NCBI GenBank assembly: GCA_017935625.1
Contig: JAGBHC010000029.1
Span: 35,936-99,935, forward strand
Source: Rikenellaceae bacterium
Lineage (GTDB): Bacteria > Bacteroidota > Bacteroidia > Bacteroidales > Rikenellaceae
Length of the DNA stretch: 64,000 nucleotides
Direction: 5' to 3'
Part shown: in pieces, positions 1-8,700 of the stretch
Position numbering within the stretch: the first letter of the stretch is position 1
Layout of the letters: every line of letters begins with the position of its first letter
Notes under the pieces: generated by a model
Told to the model about the DNA's origin: nothing
The model's input: the letters and a program-made list of their open reading frames with translations, nothing else
Databases searched by the model: none
Translations under genes and position numbers: made by a program

Positions 1-953
1 CCGTGCTGGGCTACTTCGCAGAGAAAATCGAGAATATGGTGGTCGCTTCGGCCGACCTGAGCAACAGCGACAAGACCGACGGATTCCTCAAAAAGACCAA
101 AGCGTTCGAGAAGGGCGACTTCTCGGGCAAGTTCTTCCAGGCGGGCGTCAGCGAGCTGACCATGGCCTGCGTCATGAACGGCATGGCGCTCCACGGAGGC
201 GTGATTCCGGCCTGCGGAACCTTCTTCGTATTCAGCGACTACATGAAACCGGCCCTGCGTCTGTCGGCCCTCATGCGTCTGCACGTCATCTACATCTGGA
301 CACACGACTCGTTCCGCGTGGGCGAAGACGGCCCCACCCATCAGCCCATCGAGCACGAGGCTCAGCTGCGCCTGATGGAACACCTGCATAACCACCACGG
401 CGAACGTTCGACCGTCGTGCTGCGTCCGGCCGACGGCCTGGAGACCATCGCGGCCTGGAAGAAAGCCGTCGAGGAGGAGCGCCCCGTAGCGCTGATTCTC
501 AGCCGTCAGAACATCAAGGACCTCCCCACCCTCCGGGCTTCGCGCCGCGAGGAGAGCGCACAGTTCGACAAGGGAGCCTACGTGGTGATGGACTGCGAGG
601 GCACGCCCGACGTGGTGATGGTAGCCAGCGGCAGCGAAGTATCGACCCTGGTGGACGGTGCCGAACTGCTCAAGGCCGACGGAGTGAAGGTGCGCGTGGT
701 AAGCGCCCCGAGCGAGGGTCTGTTCCGCGACCAGAGCGCCGAATACCAGCAGAGCGTACTCCCCTGCGGAGTGAAGCGCTACGGCATGACCAGCGGTCTG
801 CCCGTGACCCTGCTCAGCCTGGTGGGTGCCGAAGGCCTCATCCACGGCATGACCCACTTCGGTTATTCGGCTCCCTACAAGGTGCTGGACGAGAAGTTCG
901 GATTCTCCGGCGCAGCCGTTTACCAGGAGGTAAAGCAGATGCTCGGAAAATAA
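1..953 (+). CDS. tkt: Transketolase, C-terminal part (5' end outside window)
   Basis: The reading frame is open from the window edge, so this is the last ~316 residues of a ~670-residue enzyme; the first GTG in frame is an internal Val codon, not a start. Transketolase moves two-carbon ketol units between sugar phosphates in the non-oxidative pentose phosphate pathway, using thiamine diphosphate. The visible part holds the pyrimidine-binding domain, with FSDYMKPALRLSALM and the signature THDSFRVGEDGPTHQPIEH, then the C-terminal transketolase domain, including a conserved VASGSEVS stretch. The gene ends with TAA and is followed at once by a strong hairpin, so it is probably the last gene of its transcript. 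The identification is secure; only the upstream half is missing. Confidence 0.97.
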   Translation, partial: VLGYFAEKIENMVVASADLSNSDKTDGFLKKTKAFEKGDFSGKFFQAGVSELTMACVMNGMALHGGVIPACGTFFVFSDYMKPALRLSALMRLHVIYIWTHDSFRVGEDGPTHQPIEHEAQLRLMEHLHNHHGERSTVVLRPADGLETIAAWKKAVEEERPVALILSRQNIKDLPTLRASRREESAQFDKGAYVVMDCEGTPDVVMVASGSEVSTLVDGAELLKADGVKVRVVSAPSEGLFRDQSAEYQQSVLPCGVKRYGMTSGLPVTLLSLVGAEGLIHGMTHFGYSAPYKVLDEKFGFSGAAVYQEVKQMLGK

Positions 954-980
954 CGGAACTTTTTTCTCCGTTCAAAGGCA

Positions 981-1016
981 GCCGCCGGATTCTTCTCAGA
1001 ATCCGGCGGCTTCGCT
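981..1016 (+). terminator. Hairpin terminator after transketolase
   Basis: A perfect 12-bp stem (GCCGCCGGATTC with GAATCCGGCGGC, loop TTCTCA) begins 27 bases after the stop codon. It is followed by TTCGCTTT, a weak T-tract. Confidence 0.75.
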
Positions 1017-1065
1017 TTGCACCCCTTCCCGCGGCCGTCCGGCCCGCTCCCAGCCCGGCGGCCGC

Positions 1066-1102
1066 AAAAAAAGGGCGGGACACCCGAGAAGGTCTCCCGC
1101 CC
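1066..1102 (-). terminator. Intrinsic terminator of the coaD-to-TlpA gene run
   Basis: Read on the minus strand, an 8-bp GC stem (GGGCGGGA/TCCCGCCC) is followed directly by seven T residues, the classic intrinsic terminator shape. It lies 28 bases past the stop of the TlpA-like gene and faces the transketolase terminator. Confidence 0.75.
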
Positions 1103-1130
1103 GTAAGGCGATTCATGCGCCCGCTCCCGA

Positions 1131-2192
1131 TTAGTCGAGCAGCTCGGCCAGCTTCTCCTTGAGGCCTTCGCCGCGCAGGTTCTTGGCCACGATAACGCCG
1201 TCGGGGCCGATGAGCAGGTTGGTGGGGATGCTCTTCACACCGTAGAGCGCCGCGGGAGCGCACTCCCAGAACTTCAGGTCGCTCACGTGCTTCCAGTTCA
1301 TCTGCTTCTCCTCGACCGTCTTCTTCCAGGCGTCGCCGTCACGGTCGAGCGATACGCCGAAAATCTCGAAACCCTTGGGGGCGTACTCGGCATAGGCCTC
1401 CACCAGATAGGGAACCTCGCCCATGCAGGGGCCGCACCACGATGCCCAGAAATCGAGCAGCACGTACTTGCCCTCGCCCACTACGCTCGACAGAGCCACC
1501 TCGTTGCCCTCCATGTCGGGGCAGGTGAAGTCGATGTAGGGCTGTCCCACGGCGGTCTTGGCCAGTGCATCCGCATACTCCTTGATGCGGACGGTGTAGG
1601 GGTGTTCGGCGAACTCCGGAGCGAAACGGCCCAGATAGCCGTTCAACTCCTCGGGCTCCATATCGTACATCGAAGAGGAGACCAGGTAGAGCCCCAGCAG
1701 GTTGTCGATATTCGCCTCCAGCGTCTCGGCGTTGAACTGCTCGTAGACGGTCATCACCGAATCGGCTTTCGTCTTATCGGGTTCGCGGCCCTCTTCGCGG
1801 GCGGCCGCCATCTCGGCACGCGCTATGGCATAATACTCCTGCACGATTTCGGAGTTCCGTTTCTGGAAAGCGCTCAGCCGGTCGTTGTTGGCCGTACCCG
1901 AGGCACCGGTCGTATCGACCGCGATAACGCCCTGCTCCAGGAAGAGTCCCTGGCGGAAACCGTCGGTATTGGAGTTCAGCATCGCATACTGCGGCTGTTC
2001 GATAGTGCCTTCGATGGTGAACTTGCCATCCACGACGGGGGCCGACCCCACGGTCTCCCGTCCTACGAAAAGGTACACGCTGTCGCCTGCGTCGGCGGGC
2101 ATGGTTCCGTTCACCGTGTAGCTGACACCCGACGGAGCCGAGCAGCTGCACACTGCTGCGGCAGCCGCTGCGAGAAATAAAACTTTCTTCAT
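1131..2192 (-). CDS. TlpA-family thiol-disulfide lipoprotein with DUF4369-like N-terminus
   Basis: A 353-residue envelope thioredoxin. The N-terminus is a lipoprotein signal (MKKVLFLAAAAAAVCSCS, lipobox Cys near residue 18), so the protein is probably anchored to a membrane facing the periplasm. Residues ~25-120 resemble the DUF4369 beta-domain that commonly precedes thioredoxin domains in Bacteroidota; a helical linker follows. The C-terminal AhpC/TlpA-type domain carries the redox motif WASWCGPC with Cys253 and Cys256, and the cis-Pro segment VKSIPTNLLI. It probably reduces or exchanges disulfides in envelope proteins; the substrate is unknown. It is the last gene of a minus-strand run, 61 bases after a paralogue that lacks these cysteines. 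Confidence 0.9.
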   Translation of the reverse strand: MKKVLFLAAAAAAVCSCSAPSGVSYTVNGTMPADAGDSVYLFVGRETVGSAPVVDGKFTIEGTIEQPQYAMLNSNTDGFRQGLFLEQGVIAVDTTGASGTANNDRLSAFQKRNSEIVQEYYAIARAEMAAAREEGREPDKTKADSVMTVYEQFNAETLEANIDNLLGLYLVSSSMYDMEPEELNGYLGRFAPEFAEHPYTVRIKEYADALAKTAVGQPYIDFTCPDMEGNEVALSSVVGEGKYVLLDFWASWCGPCMGEVPYLVEAYAEYAPKGFEIFGVSLDRDGDAWKKTVEEKQMNWKHVSDLKFWECAPAALYGVKSIPTNLLIGPDGVIVAKNLRGEGLKEKLAELLD

Positions 2193-2253
2193 CTTGTCTT
2201 TGATTTATAAAATGGATTGAATCTCTCTTTTCCGTGCCGAATCCCGTCCGCCG

Positions 2254-3330
2254 CTATTCGGCCGCCAGGGAGGGCATCTTCGCGAGCTCCTCAACGATAC
2301 GGGCGGCCCGGGTTCTCTGGGCAATGGTCCCGTCGGGGTTGAACACATAGCACACCGGCACCCGCTTCACATTGTAGAGCTCCGCCACCGGACCGTCCCA
2401 TCCCTCCGCGGAACGCAGATTGAGATAGGCGATATCGTAGCGTTCGATGCCGCCGGCCCACTTTTCGGGGTCGCTGTCGAGCGATACGGCCACGAACCGC
2501 ACCCGGTCGCCGTACTGCTCGAACGCCTGATTGACCGTAACCATATCGAGCGATATGCTCTCGGCCTCCGAGGTCCAGAACAGCAGCACCGCCGGCACTC
2601 CCGTGCCGACCGCTTCCGAAAGACGGCGCACCGCACCCTGCCGGTCGGTCAGCTCCGCATCGGAGAACATGGCGCCCGACATCGTGCGTTCGAACATCGC
2701 GGCACGCTTCTCAAGCAGACGTCCGTAATAGGAGTCGCGCATCCGCGCCGAAAGCCGCCCCAGCGAGGCGCGTATCTGCTCCGGGTCGGAGACATTCTCC
2801 ACCAGCGTCTTGCGATAGAGCTCGCACACGGCGGCCGGACGGTCGCCGTACTGTTCGACAAAGAGTTCCGGCGTCCGGTTGGCCCGGGCCAAAGCCTCGA
2901 TGCGCTCCTCGAGCGACAGCTCGCCGTTGTCGTATATGCCGAGCAGCTCGTTTATCCGGTTCCGGTACTGCGTATACAGCTTGTTCTCCCGGCCGGCCTG
3001 CACGCCCGCACGGTAACCGGTTCCGTCGAACCGGCCGGAAAGGCGGTGCTTGCGGCCCGGTTCGATGATGAAGGTGGCCACCTCGCTGAGCCCGTTGTCG
3101 TACACGACACCCAGGCGGGGCCCGTCGGCCCGGCCGGCGAGCGAAATGCGTCCGCCCGTCACCTCGCAGGTGTCCAGCCCTATGTAGTCTCCGTCCTCTC
3201 CCACCCAGGAGAGTACGGCGTGCGTCCCCTGGAAATCGGCAACGACACCCTCGACCGTAAAAGTATCACCTCCGCGGCATCCGCACAACAACATCGTCGC
3301 CGCGACAATCGAAATGCAACTCTTTTTCAT
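2254..3330 (-). CDS. TlpA-like lipoprotein lacking the redox cysteines
   Basis: 358 residues with the same plan as the neighbouring TlpA-like protein: lipoprotein signal MKKSCISIVAATMLLCGC, DUF4369-like N-terminal domain, helical middle and C-terminal thioredoxin fold. Where the active motif WxxWCxxC should stand the sequence reads LLFWTSEAESISLDMV, so both catalytic cysteines are gone. The cis-Pro region (VKRVPVCYVF) and the VSLDSDPEKW strand remain. It therefore cannot do dithiol chemistry in the normal way; a binding or scaffold role is possible. It starts 15 bases after ruvC and is presumably co-transcribed with it and with the active paralogue downstream. The frame is full length with no internal stop, so this is divergence and not a pseudogene. 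Confidence 0.85.
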   Translation of the reverse strand: MKKSCISIVAATMLLCGCRGGDTFTVEGVVADFQGTHAVLSWVGEDGDYIGLDTCEVTGGRISLAGRADGPRLGVVYDNGLSEVATFIIEPGRKHRLSGRFDGTGYRAGVQAGRENKLYTQYRNRINELLGIYDNGELSLEERIEALARANRTPELFVEQYGDRPAAVCELYRKTLVENVSDPEQIRASLGRLSARMRDSYYGRLLEKRAAMFERTMSGAMFSDAELTDRQGAVRRLSEAVGTGVPAVLLFWTSEAESISLDMVTVNQAFEQYGDRVRFVAVSLDSDPEKWAGGIERYDIAYLNLRSAEGWDGPVAELYNVKRVPVCYVFNPDGTIAQRTRAARIVEELAKMPSLAAE

Positions 3331-3345
3331 TATCTCTCTTCTGTA

Positions 3346-3981
3346 TTATTTCTTCGTTTTTCTTCCTCCGCCCGGTTCGGACACCCGGTCGGGATGCTCG
3401 CGCAGAAAAGCCTCCCAGCTGCTGCTGCCGCGTCCCGAGAGCGCCTTGAGCCCGCCGCCCAGCGACTTGCTCCGCTCGCCGCCCGCAGCCTGCGCGATGG
3501 GCGCCCCGGCCAGAAAGCAATGGCACACGGCCACCGCCATGCCGTCCGTCGCATCGAGGCGGCGCGGGTCGTACTCCACCCCCAGCATGCTTTTGAGCAG
3601 CGCCGCCACCTGCTCCTTGGCCGCCGCGCCGTTCCCCGTAATGGCCTGCTTGATACGCCGCGGGGCGTATTCGAACACCGGCAGCCCCTTGTGCAGCGCC
3701 GCCGCCATGGCCACTCCCTGGGCCCGTCCCAGCTTGAGCATGCTCTGCACGTTCTGTCCGAAAAAGGGCGACTCGAGCGCCACCTCGTCGGGCCGGTACT
3801 CCTCGATAAGGGCGCTCACCCGCTCGAAAATGTAGCGCAACTTGGCATACGCGTCGGGCTGTCTGCGCAGGTCGATGTCTCCCAGCAGCAGGGGCTTCAC
3901 CTCCCGGCCGCACAGCTCGACCAGGCCGTATCCCATGCAGTTGGTACCGGGGTCGATACCCATAATCACCTTGCGTTCCAT
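3346..3981 (-). CDS. ruvC: Holliday junction endonuclease RuvC
   Basis: 211 residues. RuvC resolves Holliday junctions during recombinational repair together with RuvAB. The N-terminus MGIDPGTNCMGYGL holds the first catalytic Asp, DEVALESPFFGQNV the catalytic Glu, and LDATDGMAVAVCH the two C-terminal Asp residues, so the metal-binding set is complete. The final ~35 residues are a basic, Gly/Ser-rich tail longer than in the ~173-residue enterobacterial enzyme. It lies 27 bases downstream of lpxD and 15 bases before the degenerate TlpA-like gene on the same strand. ruvA and ruvB are not in this window. Confidence 0.96.
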   Translation of the reverse strand: MERKVIMGIDPGTNCMGYGLVELCGREVKPLLLGDIDLRRQPDAYAKLRYIFERVSALIEEYRPDEVALESPFFGQNVQSMLKLGRAQGVAMAAALHKGLPVFEYAPRRIKQAITGNGAAAKEQVAALLKSMLGVEYDPRRLDATDGMAVAVCHCFLAGAPIAQAAGGERSKSLGGGLKALSGRGSSSWEAFLREHPDRVSEPGGGRKTKK

Positions 3982-4008
3982 CTCCGGGGGGCGTGTGCGT
4001 TTCCGCTT

Positions 4009-5052
4009 CTACTTCATCTCCTTTTTCAGGGCCTCCAGCTGTTTTTCGAGCTCCCGCACCTGACGGCTCAGCTCGGGCAGGTTGCGGAACACGGCATTGG
4101 AGCGGTGGAACTTGAGACCGGGCAGCGAAGGGGTTCCCATGCGCGTCTCCCGGTCGGCCACGTTGTTGTCGATGCCGCTCTGGCTGCCGGCCTTCACCTC
4201 GTCGCCGATGGTCAGATGGCCGGCGATGCCCACCTGGCCGCCGAACATGCAGTTGCGCCCCACCTTCGTGGAGCCGGCGATGCCCACCTGAGCCGCCGCC
4301 ACGGTGTTCTCGCCGATGACCACATTGTGGCCTATCTGTATCAGGTTGTCGAGCTTCACGCCGCGGCGGATGCGGGTCGAGCCCATCGTCGCACGGTCGA
4401 TGCAGGTGTTGGCGCCAATCTCCACGTCGTCCTCCAGCACCACGTTGCCCACCTGAGGTATCTTGTCGAAGCTGCCCGACGCATTGGGTGCGAATCCGAA
4501 TCCGTCGGCACCGATGACGCTGCCCGCATGGATGACCACATTGTTGCCCACCACGCAGCCCTCGTATATCTTCACGCCGGCATTGACGGTCACATTATCG
4601 CCCAGCTTCACGCCGTCGCCGATGTAGACCTGCGGATAAATCCGGCAGTTGTCACCGATGGTCGCGCCCCGGTCGATGACGGCGAAGGCGCCCACGTAGC
4701 AGTTCTCGCCCAGCTTCGCCGACTCGTCTATGGCCGCCTGCGGACTGATGCCCGTCTTGCGGGGTTTGCCGGCCACGTAGAGCTCCAGCAACTTGGCGAA
4801 GCAGCCGTAGGCATCATCCACCCGAATCATGGTGGCAGCCACGGGATGGGCCGGAGTGAAGCTCCGGTTCACAATCACTATCGACGAACGGGTCGTATAG
4901 AGATAGTGTTCGTATTTGGGGTTGGCCAGAAACGAAAGCGCTCCGGGGTGTCCCTCTTCGATTTTGGCCAGCGTATGGACCTTGACCTGCTTGTCGCCGA
5001 CCACCTCTCCCGAGAGTTGGGCGGCAATCATCTCTGCTGAAAATTCCATCAT
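4009..5052 (-). CDS. lpxD: UDP-3-O-acylglucosamine N-acyltransferase LpxD
   Basis: 347 residues from the start chosen here. LpxD adds the second (N-linked) acyl chain in lipid A synthesis using acyl-ACP. The N-terminal domain carries the uridine-binding segment ([18 protein letters not shown]). It is followed by a long left-handed beta-helix of hexapeptide repeats with the catalytic His in [14 protein letters not shown], and a C-terminal coiled coil ([17 protein letters not shown]). The frame extends upstream to 5121, but that would run into coaD. The paired ATGs at 5052 and 5049 ([13 protein letters not shown]), with GGAAAAG just upstream, fit family length and give a 13-base gap to coaD. 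Confidence 0.96.
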   Translation of the reverse strand: MMEFSAEMIAAQLSGEVVGDKQVKVHTLAKIEEGHPGALSFLANPKYEHYLYTTRSSIVIVNRSFTPAHPVAATMIRVDDAYGCFAKLLELYVAGKPRKTGISPQAAIDESAKLGENCYVGAFAVIDRGATIGDNCRIYPQVYIGDGVKLGDNVTVNAGVKIYEGCVVGNNVVIHAGSVIGADGFGFAPNASGSFDKIPQVGNVVLEDDVEIGANTCIDRATMGSTRIRRGVKLDNLIQIGHNVVIGENTVAAAQVGIAGSTKVGRNCMFGGQVGIAGHLTIGDEVKAGSQSGIDNNVADRETRMGTPSLPGLKFHRSNAVFRNLPELSRQVRELEKQLEALKKEMK

Positions 5053-5065
5053 GGTATCTTTTCCG

Positions 5066-5536
5066 TTACAAATAGTTCTTGATATCGATATTCTGCGGCA
5101 TGAGCGGCGTGGGGTCGCCACCGTAGGAGACCAATTCGCGAATCATGCTCGAGGAGATGGCCACGAACTCGGGCGGCGTGAAGAGCAGCACCGTGGTAAT
5201 CTCCGGATAGAGCTTCTGGTTGATGAGCATCATACTTCGCTCGTACTCGTAATCGACCGTATTGCGCATGCCACGGAGCAGGAACAGAATTCCGTGCTTG
5301 CGGCAATAGTCGCCCGTCAGTCCGCCGTAGACGCACACCTCCACACGGGGTTCGTCGGCATAGATGTCCCGGATGAGCCGGGCGCGGTTCGTGTCGGTCA
5401 TCATCCCCCGTTTCTCGTTGTTGTCTCCGACCCCCACCACGATGCGGTCAAAAAACCTAAGACCCTGGTCTACAATGGCTTTGTGACCCAATGTGAACGG
5501 GTCGAACGACCCCGGGAAAAGCGCTATGCGTTCCAT
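5066..5536 (-). CDS. coaD: Phosphopantetheine adenylyltransferase
   Basis: 156 residues, normal family length. It transfers AMP from ATP to 4'-phosphopantetheine, the penultimate step of coenzyme A synthesis. The nucleotidyltransferase motif [12 protein letters not shown] (TxGH) is at the N-terminus and the C-terminal ISSSMIREL signature is present. It is the first gene of the minus-strand run coaD-lpxD-ruvC-TlpA-like pair, 32 bases downstream of a TATCTTTG promoter box. Confidence 0.97.
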   Translation of the reverse strand: MERIALFPGSFDPFTLGHKAIVDQGLRFFDRIVVGVGDNNEKRGMMTDTNRARLIRDIYADEPRVEVCVYGGLTGDYCRKHGILFLLRGMRNTVDYEYERSMMLINQKLYPEITTVLLFTPPEFVAISSSMIRELVSYGGDPTPLMPQNIDIKNYL

Positions 5537-5567
5537 ATTCCGTATTAAAAGTTAATCGTCTAAGCAG

Positions 5568-5575
5568 CAAAGATA
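5568..5575 (-). promoter_or_regulatory. Promoter -7 box for coaD operon
   Basis: TATCTTTG on the minus strand matches the Bacteroidota -7 consensus TAnnTTTG. It lies 32 bases before the coaD ATG. No clear -33 TTTG is seen at the usual distance. Confidence 0.6.
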
Positions 5576-5583
5576 TAAATACT

Positions 5584-5616
5584 TTTGGAAAAGTTCGCAT
5601 TTCTTTCGTAATTTTG
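5584..5616 (+). promoter_or_regulatory. Promoter for the M16 peptidase pair
   Basis: TTTG at 5584-5587 and TAATTTTG at 5609-5616 are separated by 21 bases, matching the -33/-7 layout. The first ATG of the M16 gene follows at 5698, leaving a leader of ~75 bases. It is divergent from the coaD promoter. Confidence 0.65.
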
Positions 5617-5697
5617 CCTTCCGGTCGGTCTCCTCCGCCGGAAGGGCTCCTCCGCGCGCCGTTCCGCCCGAAAGACACTCCCGACCCGATTAGCCAC

Positions 5698-6945
5698 ATG
5701 ATAGAATATCGTACCCATACCCTTTCCAACGGACTGCGCGTGACGGTCAATCGCGACCGGACGTCGCAGATGGCCGCCGTCAATATGCTCTACGGCGTGG
5801 GGGCCCGCAACGAGGAGCCTTCGCGCACCGGCTTCGCCCATCTGTTCGAGCACCTCATGTTCCGCGGCACGCGGCAGGTGCCCGATTTCGACCTGCCGGT
5901 GCAGATGGCCTGCGGCGACAACAACGCGTTCACCAACAACGACTACACCGACTACTACATCACCCTCCCCAAAGACAACGTCGAAACGGCCCTGTGGCTC
6001 GAAAGCGACCGCATGACGGGACTCGACATCGGCCCCGAAGTGCTCGAAACCGAAAAACGGGTGGTCATCGAGGAGTTCAACCAGCGGATTCTCAACCAGC
6101 CCTACGGCGACCAATGGATGCTGCTGCGCGAAATGGTCTACAAGGTGCACCCCTACCGCTGGTCCACCATCGGGCTCACCCCCGACCACATCGCGGGCGC
6201 CTCGCTCGACGAAGTACGCGCCTTCTACCGCCGCTACTACACCCCCTCCAACGCCATTCTTTCGGTTTCGGCCGACCTGGAGCCCGAGCGCATCTTCGCT
6301 CTGGCCGAGCGCTGGTTCGGCGATATCGCCGACCGCGGCACCGCGCCCGACCCGCTTCCGGCCGAACCGCCCCAGACCGAAGCCCGGCGGCTGGAGATAG
6401 CCCGCGACGTGCCCGCACGCACCCTCACCCTCGCGTTCCTCATGCCGGGCGGCCGCCTCAGCCGCACCCACTACCTCTGCGACCTGATGACCGACCTGCT
6501 GGCCGGCGGCCAGTCGGCCCGGCTCTACCGTTCGCTGGTACGCGAGCAGGGGCTCTTTTCGAGCGTCAATGCCTACATCTCGGGCGACATGGACCCGGGA
6601 ACCGTGGTGCTCACCGGCCGCCTCAGCCCCGGCACGGAGCTCGCCCGCGGCGAGGAGGCCATGTGGCGCGAACTGCACCGCCTGCAAAACGAACCCGCCG
6701 GAGAGTACGAACTCGAAAAGGTGAAAAACAAATTCGAGGCGGGCACCCTCTTCGGCGAACTCAACGTAATGAACAAAGCCATGAATCTGGGCTACTACAC
6801 CCTGCTCGGCGACCTGTCGCTGCTCAACGGCGAGGTGACCGTTTACCGCTCCATCGCTCCCGAAGAGATTATGGAGACCGCCCGCCGGATATTCCGCCCC
6901 GAAAGATGTTCCACCCTCATATACGGACCTTTATGCAACCGATAG
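5698..6945 (+). CDS. M16 family zinc peptidase, catalytic subunit
   Basis: 415 residues. The inverted zinc motif HxxEH is present as HLFEH (His48, Glu51, His52), with the distal metal ligand in EKRVVIEEFNQR. The protein has the two-domain M16B (processing-peptidase-like) architecture. Its second domain lacks the Arg-Tyr substrate-clamp pair normally found in a GYxYG context; the matching place reads REQGLFSS. The next gene supplies that motif and lacks the zinc site, so the two probably form a heterodimer. The frame is open from 5614, but MIEYRTHTLSNGLRV at 5698 is where the family homology begins. No signal peptide is visible, so the protein is probably cytoplasmic. Its stop overlaps the next start by 13 bases. 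Confidence 0.9.
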   Translation: MIEYRTHTLSNGLRVTVNRDRTSQMAAVNMLYGVGARNEEPSRTGFAHLFEHLMFRGTRQVPDFDLPVQMACGDNNAFTNNDYTDYYITLPKDNVETALWLESDRMTGLDIGPEVLETEKRVVIEEFNQRILNQPYGDQWMLLREMVYKVHPYRWSTIGLTPDHIAGASLDEVRAFYRRYYTPSNAILSVSADLEPERIFALAERWFGDIADRGTAPDPLPAEPPQTEARRLEIARDVPARTLTLAFLMPGGRLSRTHYLCDLMTDLLAGGQSARLYRSLVREQGLFSSVNAYISGDMDPGTVVLTGRLSPGTELARGEEAMWRELHRLQNEPAGEYELEKVKNKFEAGTLFGELNVMNKAMNLGYYTLLGDLSLLNGEVTVYRSIAPEEIMETARRIFRPERCSTLIYGPLCNR

Positions 6946-8210
6946 ACAAAAAACAGCCCGCCGTGTCGCTTCCCGGCGGCCTCAGCCTGCCCGCCGCCCG
7001 CCGCCTGAGCGTCGGCAACGGCTCGGCACTCTACGCGCTCGACGTTCCCGGCAGCGGGGTGGTGCGCATGAGCTTCGTCTTCCGGGCGGGCTCCGTGTGG
7101 CAGGAGGTTCCCTTCTCGGCCTCGGCGACCGCCAACCTGCTCAGCGAGGGAACGGCCGAACTGTCGGCCCAGCAGGTGGCCGAACGGCTCGACTTCTACG
7201 GCTCGTACTTCGACGTGACCATCGACCGCGACTATGCCGTCATCACCTTCTGCACCCTCGGCCGCTTCTTCGAGCCCACGCTGGAGATAGCCCGGCAGGT
7301 GCTGCTCGCCCCGACCTTTCCCGAGGCGGAGGTCGAGACCTACCGCAACAAGCGCCGGGAGAGTCTGGCCGTGGAGCGGGCCAAGGTGTCGGTGCAGGCC
7401 CGGGAGCTCTTCGCCCGCACGCTCTTCGGAGCGGACCACCCCTACGGCATCTCCTCGCCCGAGAGCCGCTACGACGAGTTGCGGCGGCAGGACCTGGAGC
7501 GCTTCTACCGCCGCCGCTACCGGGCCGCGAACTGCTTCGCCGTATGCAGCGGCGAGCTCTCGGAGCGCATCGAATCGGGCGTCGCCGACCTGCTGGCCGC
7601 ACTGCCCGGGGGCACGGACGACCGGCCGCTTTCGATGCCCGCACCGCAGAGAGCTCCCCACGCCTTTCTGCGGCACGAGGGGGCCGTCCAGTCGGCCGTC
7701 CGGGTGGGAAGGCTGCTCTTTCCCCGTTCGCATCCCGACTTCGTGGGCATGCAGGTTACCTCCACGCTGCTGGGCGGTTACTTCGGCTCGCGGCTGGTGC
7801 GCAACCTGCGCGAGGAGCGGGGATACACCTACGGCGTCTTCGCCACGATGGTGAATCTCGACCGCTGCGGCTACCTGGCCGTCGCCACCGACGTAGCGGC
7901 CGATGCCACGGCCGACACCGTGGAGCAGATATTCGCCGAGATGAACCGGCTGCGCACCGAGACCGTATCCGACGAGGAGCTCCGCATCGTCAGGCACATG
8001 CTGCACGGAGAGGTGATGCGCATTCTCGACGGCCCGTTCGGCATCGCCGACGTCACCATCGAGAACATCCAGAACGGACGCGACAACGACTACCTGGAGG
8101 AGTTCATGACCCGCATCCGGGAGATTACGCCCGCACAGATACGGGCCCTGGCGGAGCGGTATCTCGTTCCGGAAGAGTTCACCACGGTCGTCGTCGGCGA
8201 GCACGAATAG
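6933..8210 (+). CDS. M16 family peptidase-like partner subunit (no zinc site)
   Basis: 425 residues from the ATG at 6933, which sits inside the end of the upstream M16 gene in another frame and implies translational coupling. The position of the zinc motif reads SASATANLLSEGTAEL, with no HxxEH, so this subunit is not hydrolytic by itself. Its second domain keeps the conserved clamp NLREERGYTYGVF. In characterised two-subunit M16B enzymes and in mitochondrial processing peptidase, one chain carries zinc and the other helps bind substrate; this pair fits that scheme. Substrates are unknown. Confidence 0.88.
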   Translation: MQPIDKKQPAVSLPGGLSLPAARRLSVGNGSALYALDVPGSGVVRMSFVFRAGSVWQEVPFSASATANLLSEGTAELSAQQVAERLDFYGSYFDVTIDRDYAVITFCTLGRFFEPTLEIARQVLLAPTFPEAEVETYRNKRRESLAVERAKVSVQARELFARTLFGADHPYGISSPESRYDELRRQDLERFYRRRYRAANCFAVCSGELSERIESGVADLLAALPGGTDDRPLSMPAPQRAPHAFLRHEGAVQSAVRVGRLLFPRSHPDFVGMQVTSTLLGGYFGSRLVRNLREERGYTYGVFATMVNLDRCGYLAVATDVAADATADTVEQIFAEMNRLRTETVSDEELRIVRHMLHGEVMRILDGPFGIADVTIENIQNGRDNDYLEEFMTRIREITPAQIRALAERYLVPEEFTTVVVGEHE

Positions 8211-8268
8211 GGTTCCGGTCCGGACTTCGCGGACAAGGACGAAGAGACGAAGCGGAATCGCACGGCCG

Positions 8269-8290
8269 GCGAACGGGACTCCCGGTTCGC
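8269..8290 (+). terminator. Hairpin between the M16 pair and the SMR gene
   Basis: GCGAACGGG-ACT-CCCGGTTCGC folds into a ~9-bp stem with one bulge. No T-tract follows on the plus strand. It may be a weak terminator or an mRNA-stabilising element ahead of the SMR gene. Confidence 0.35.
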
Positions 8291-8328
8291 GCCCCGAAAA
8301 AACATCGTCCCGAAAAAAGAGTGAAAAA

Positions 8329-8652
8329 ATGAACTGGATACTGTTGATTATCGCCGGATTTTTCGAAACCGGATTCGCCTTCTGCCTGGGCAAGGCCAAA
8401 GAGAGCACCGGCACGGGGCACTGGCTCTGGCTGGCGGGCTTTCTGCTGTCGCTCGGCATGAGCATGTTCCTGCTCGAGCGGGCCGTACGCACGATTCCCA
8501 TCGGCACCGCCTATCCCGTCTGGACCGGCATCGGAGCCGTCGGCACCGTACTGGTGGGGATTCTCTTCTTCAGGGAACCCGTCTCTTTCGGCCGTCTGTT
8601 TTTCCTCTCGGCGCTCATCGTCTCCGTCATCGGACTCAAGTTCGTCCATTGA
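8329..8652 (+). CDS. Small multidrug resistance (SMR) transporter, SugE/Gdx-like
   Basis: 107 residues with four predicted membrane helices, the normal SMR size. The essential membrane Glu is at position 13 (AGFFETGF). The third-helix signature IGTAYPVWTGIGAVG and the C-terminus SVIGLKFVH closely resemble SugE/Gdx proteins, which export guanidinium, more than EmrE-type drug exporters. The Trp that follows the Glu in many Gdx proteins (WA segment) is replaced by Phe here, so substrate preference is open. SMR proteins act as antiparallel dimers, and no second SMR gene is adjacent. The gene stands alone and converges on the UpxY-like gene. Confidence 0.85.
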   Translation: MNWILLIIAGFFETGFAFCLGKAKESTGTGHWLWLAGFLLSLGMSMFLLERAVRTIPIGTAYPVWTGIGAVGTVLVGILFFREPVSFGRLFFLSALIVSVIGLKFVH

Positions 8653-8700
8653 ACCGGCTTCGGCCGGCACGGAGCACCCCTCTGCGGGGTCCCGCCCCGC

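Noticed and set aside
3046..5040. Long plus-strand open frame antisense to the TlpA-like gene, ruvC and lpxD
   Set aside because: It runs opposite to three well-supported genes, has no family features and is Arg/His/Ala-rich, as expected for the antisense of GC-rich codons.
8211..8328. Guanidine riboswitch ahead of the SugE/Gdx-like gene
   Set aside because: ACGA words occur twice, but without the paired stem-loops that the mini-ykkC type requires; only one unrelated hairpin is present.
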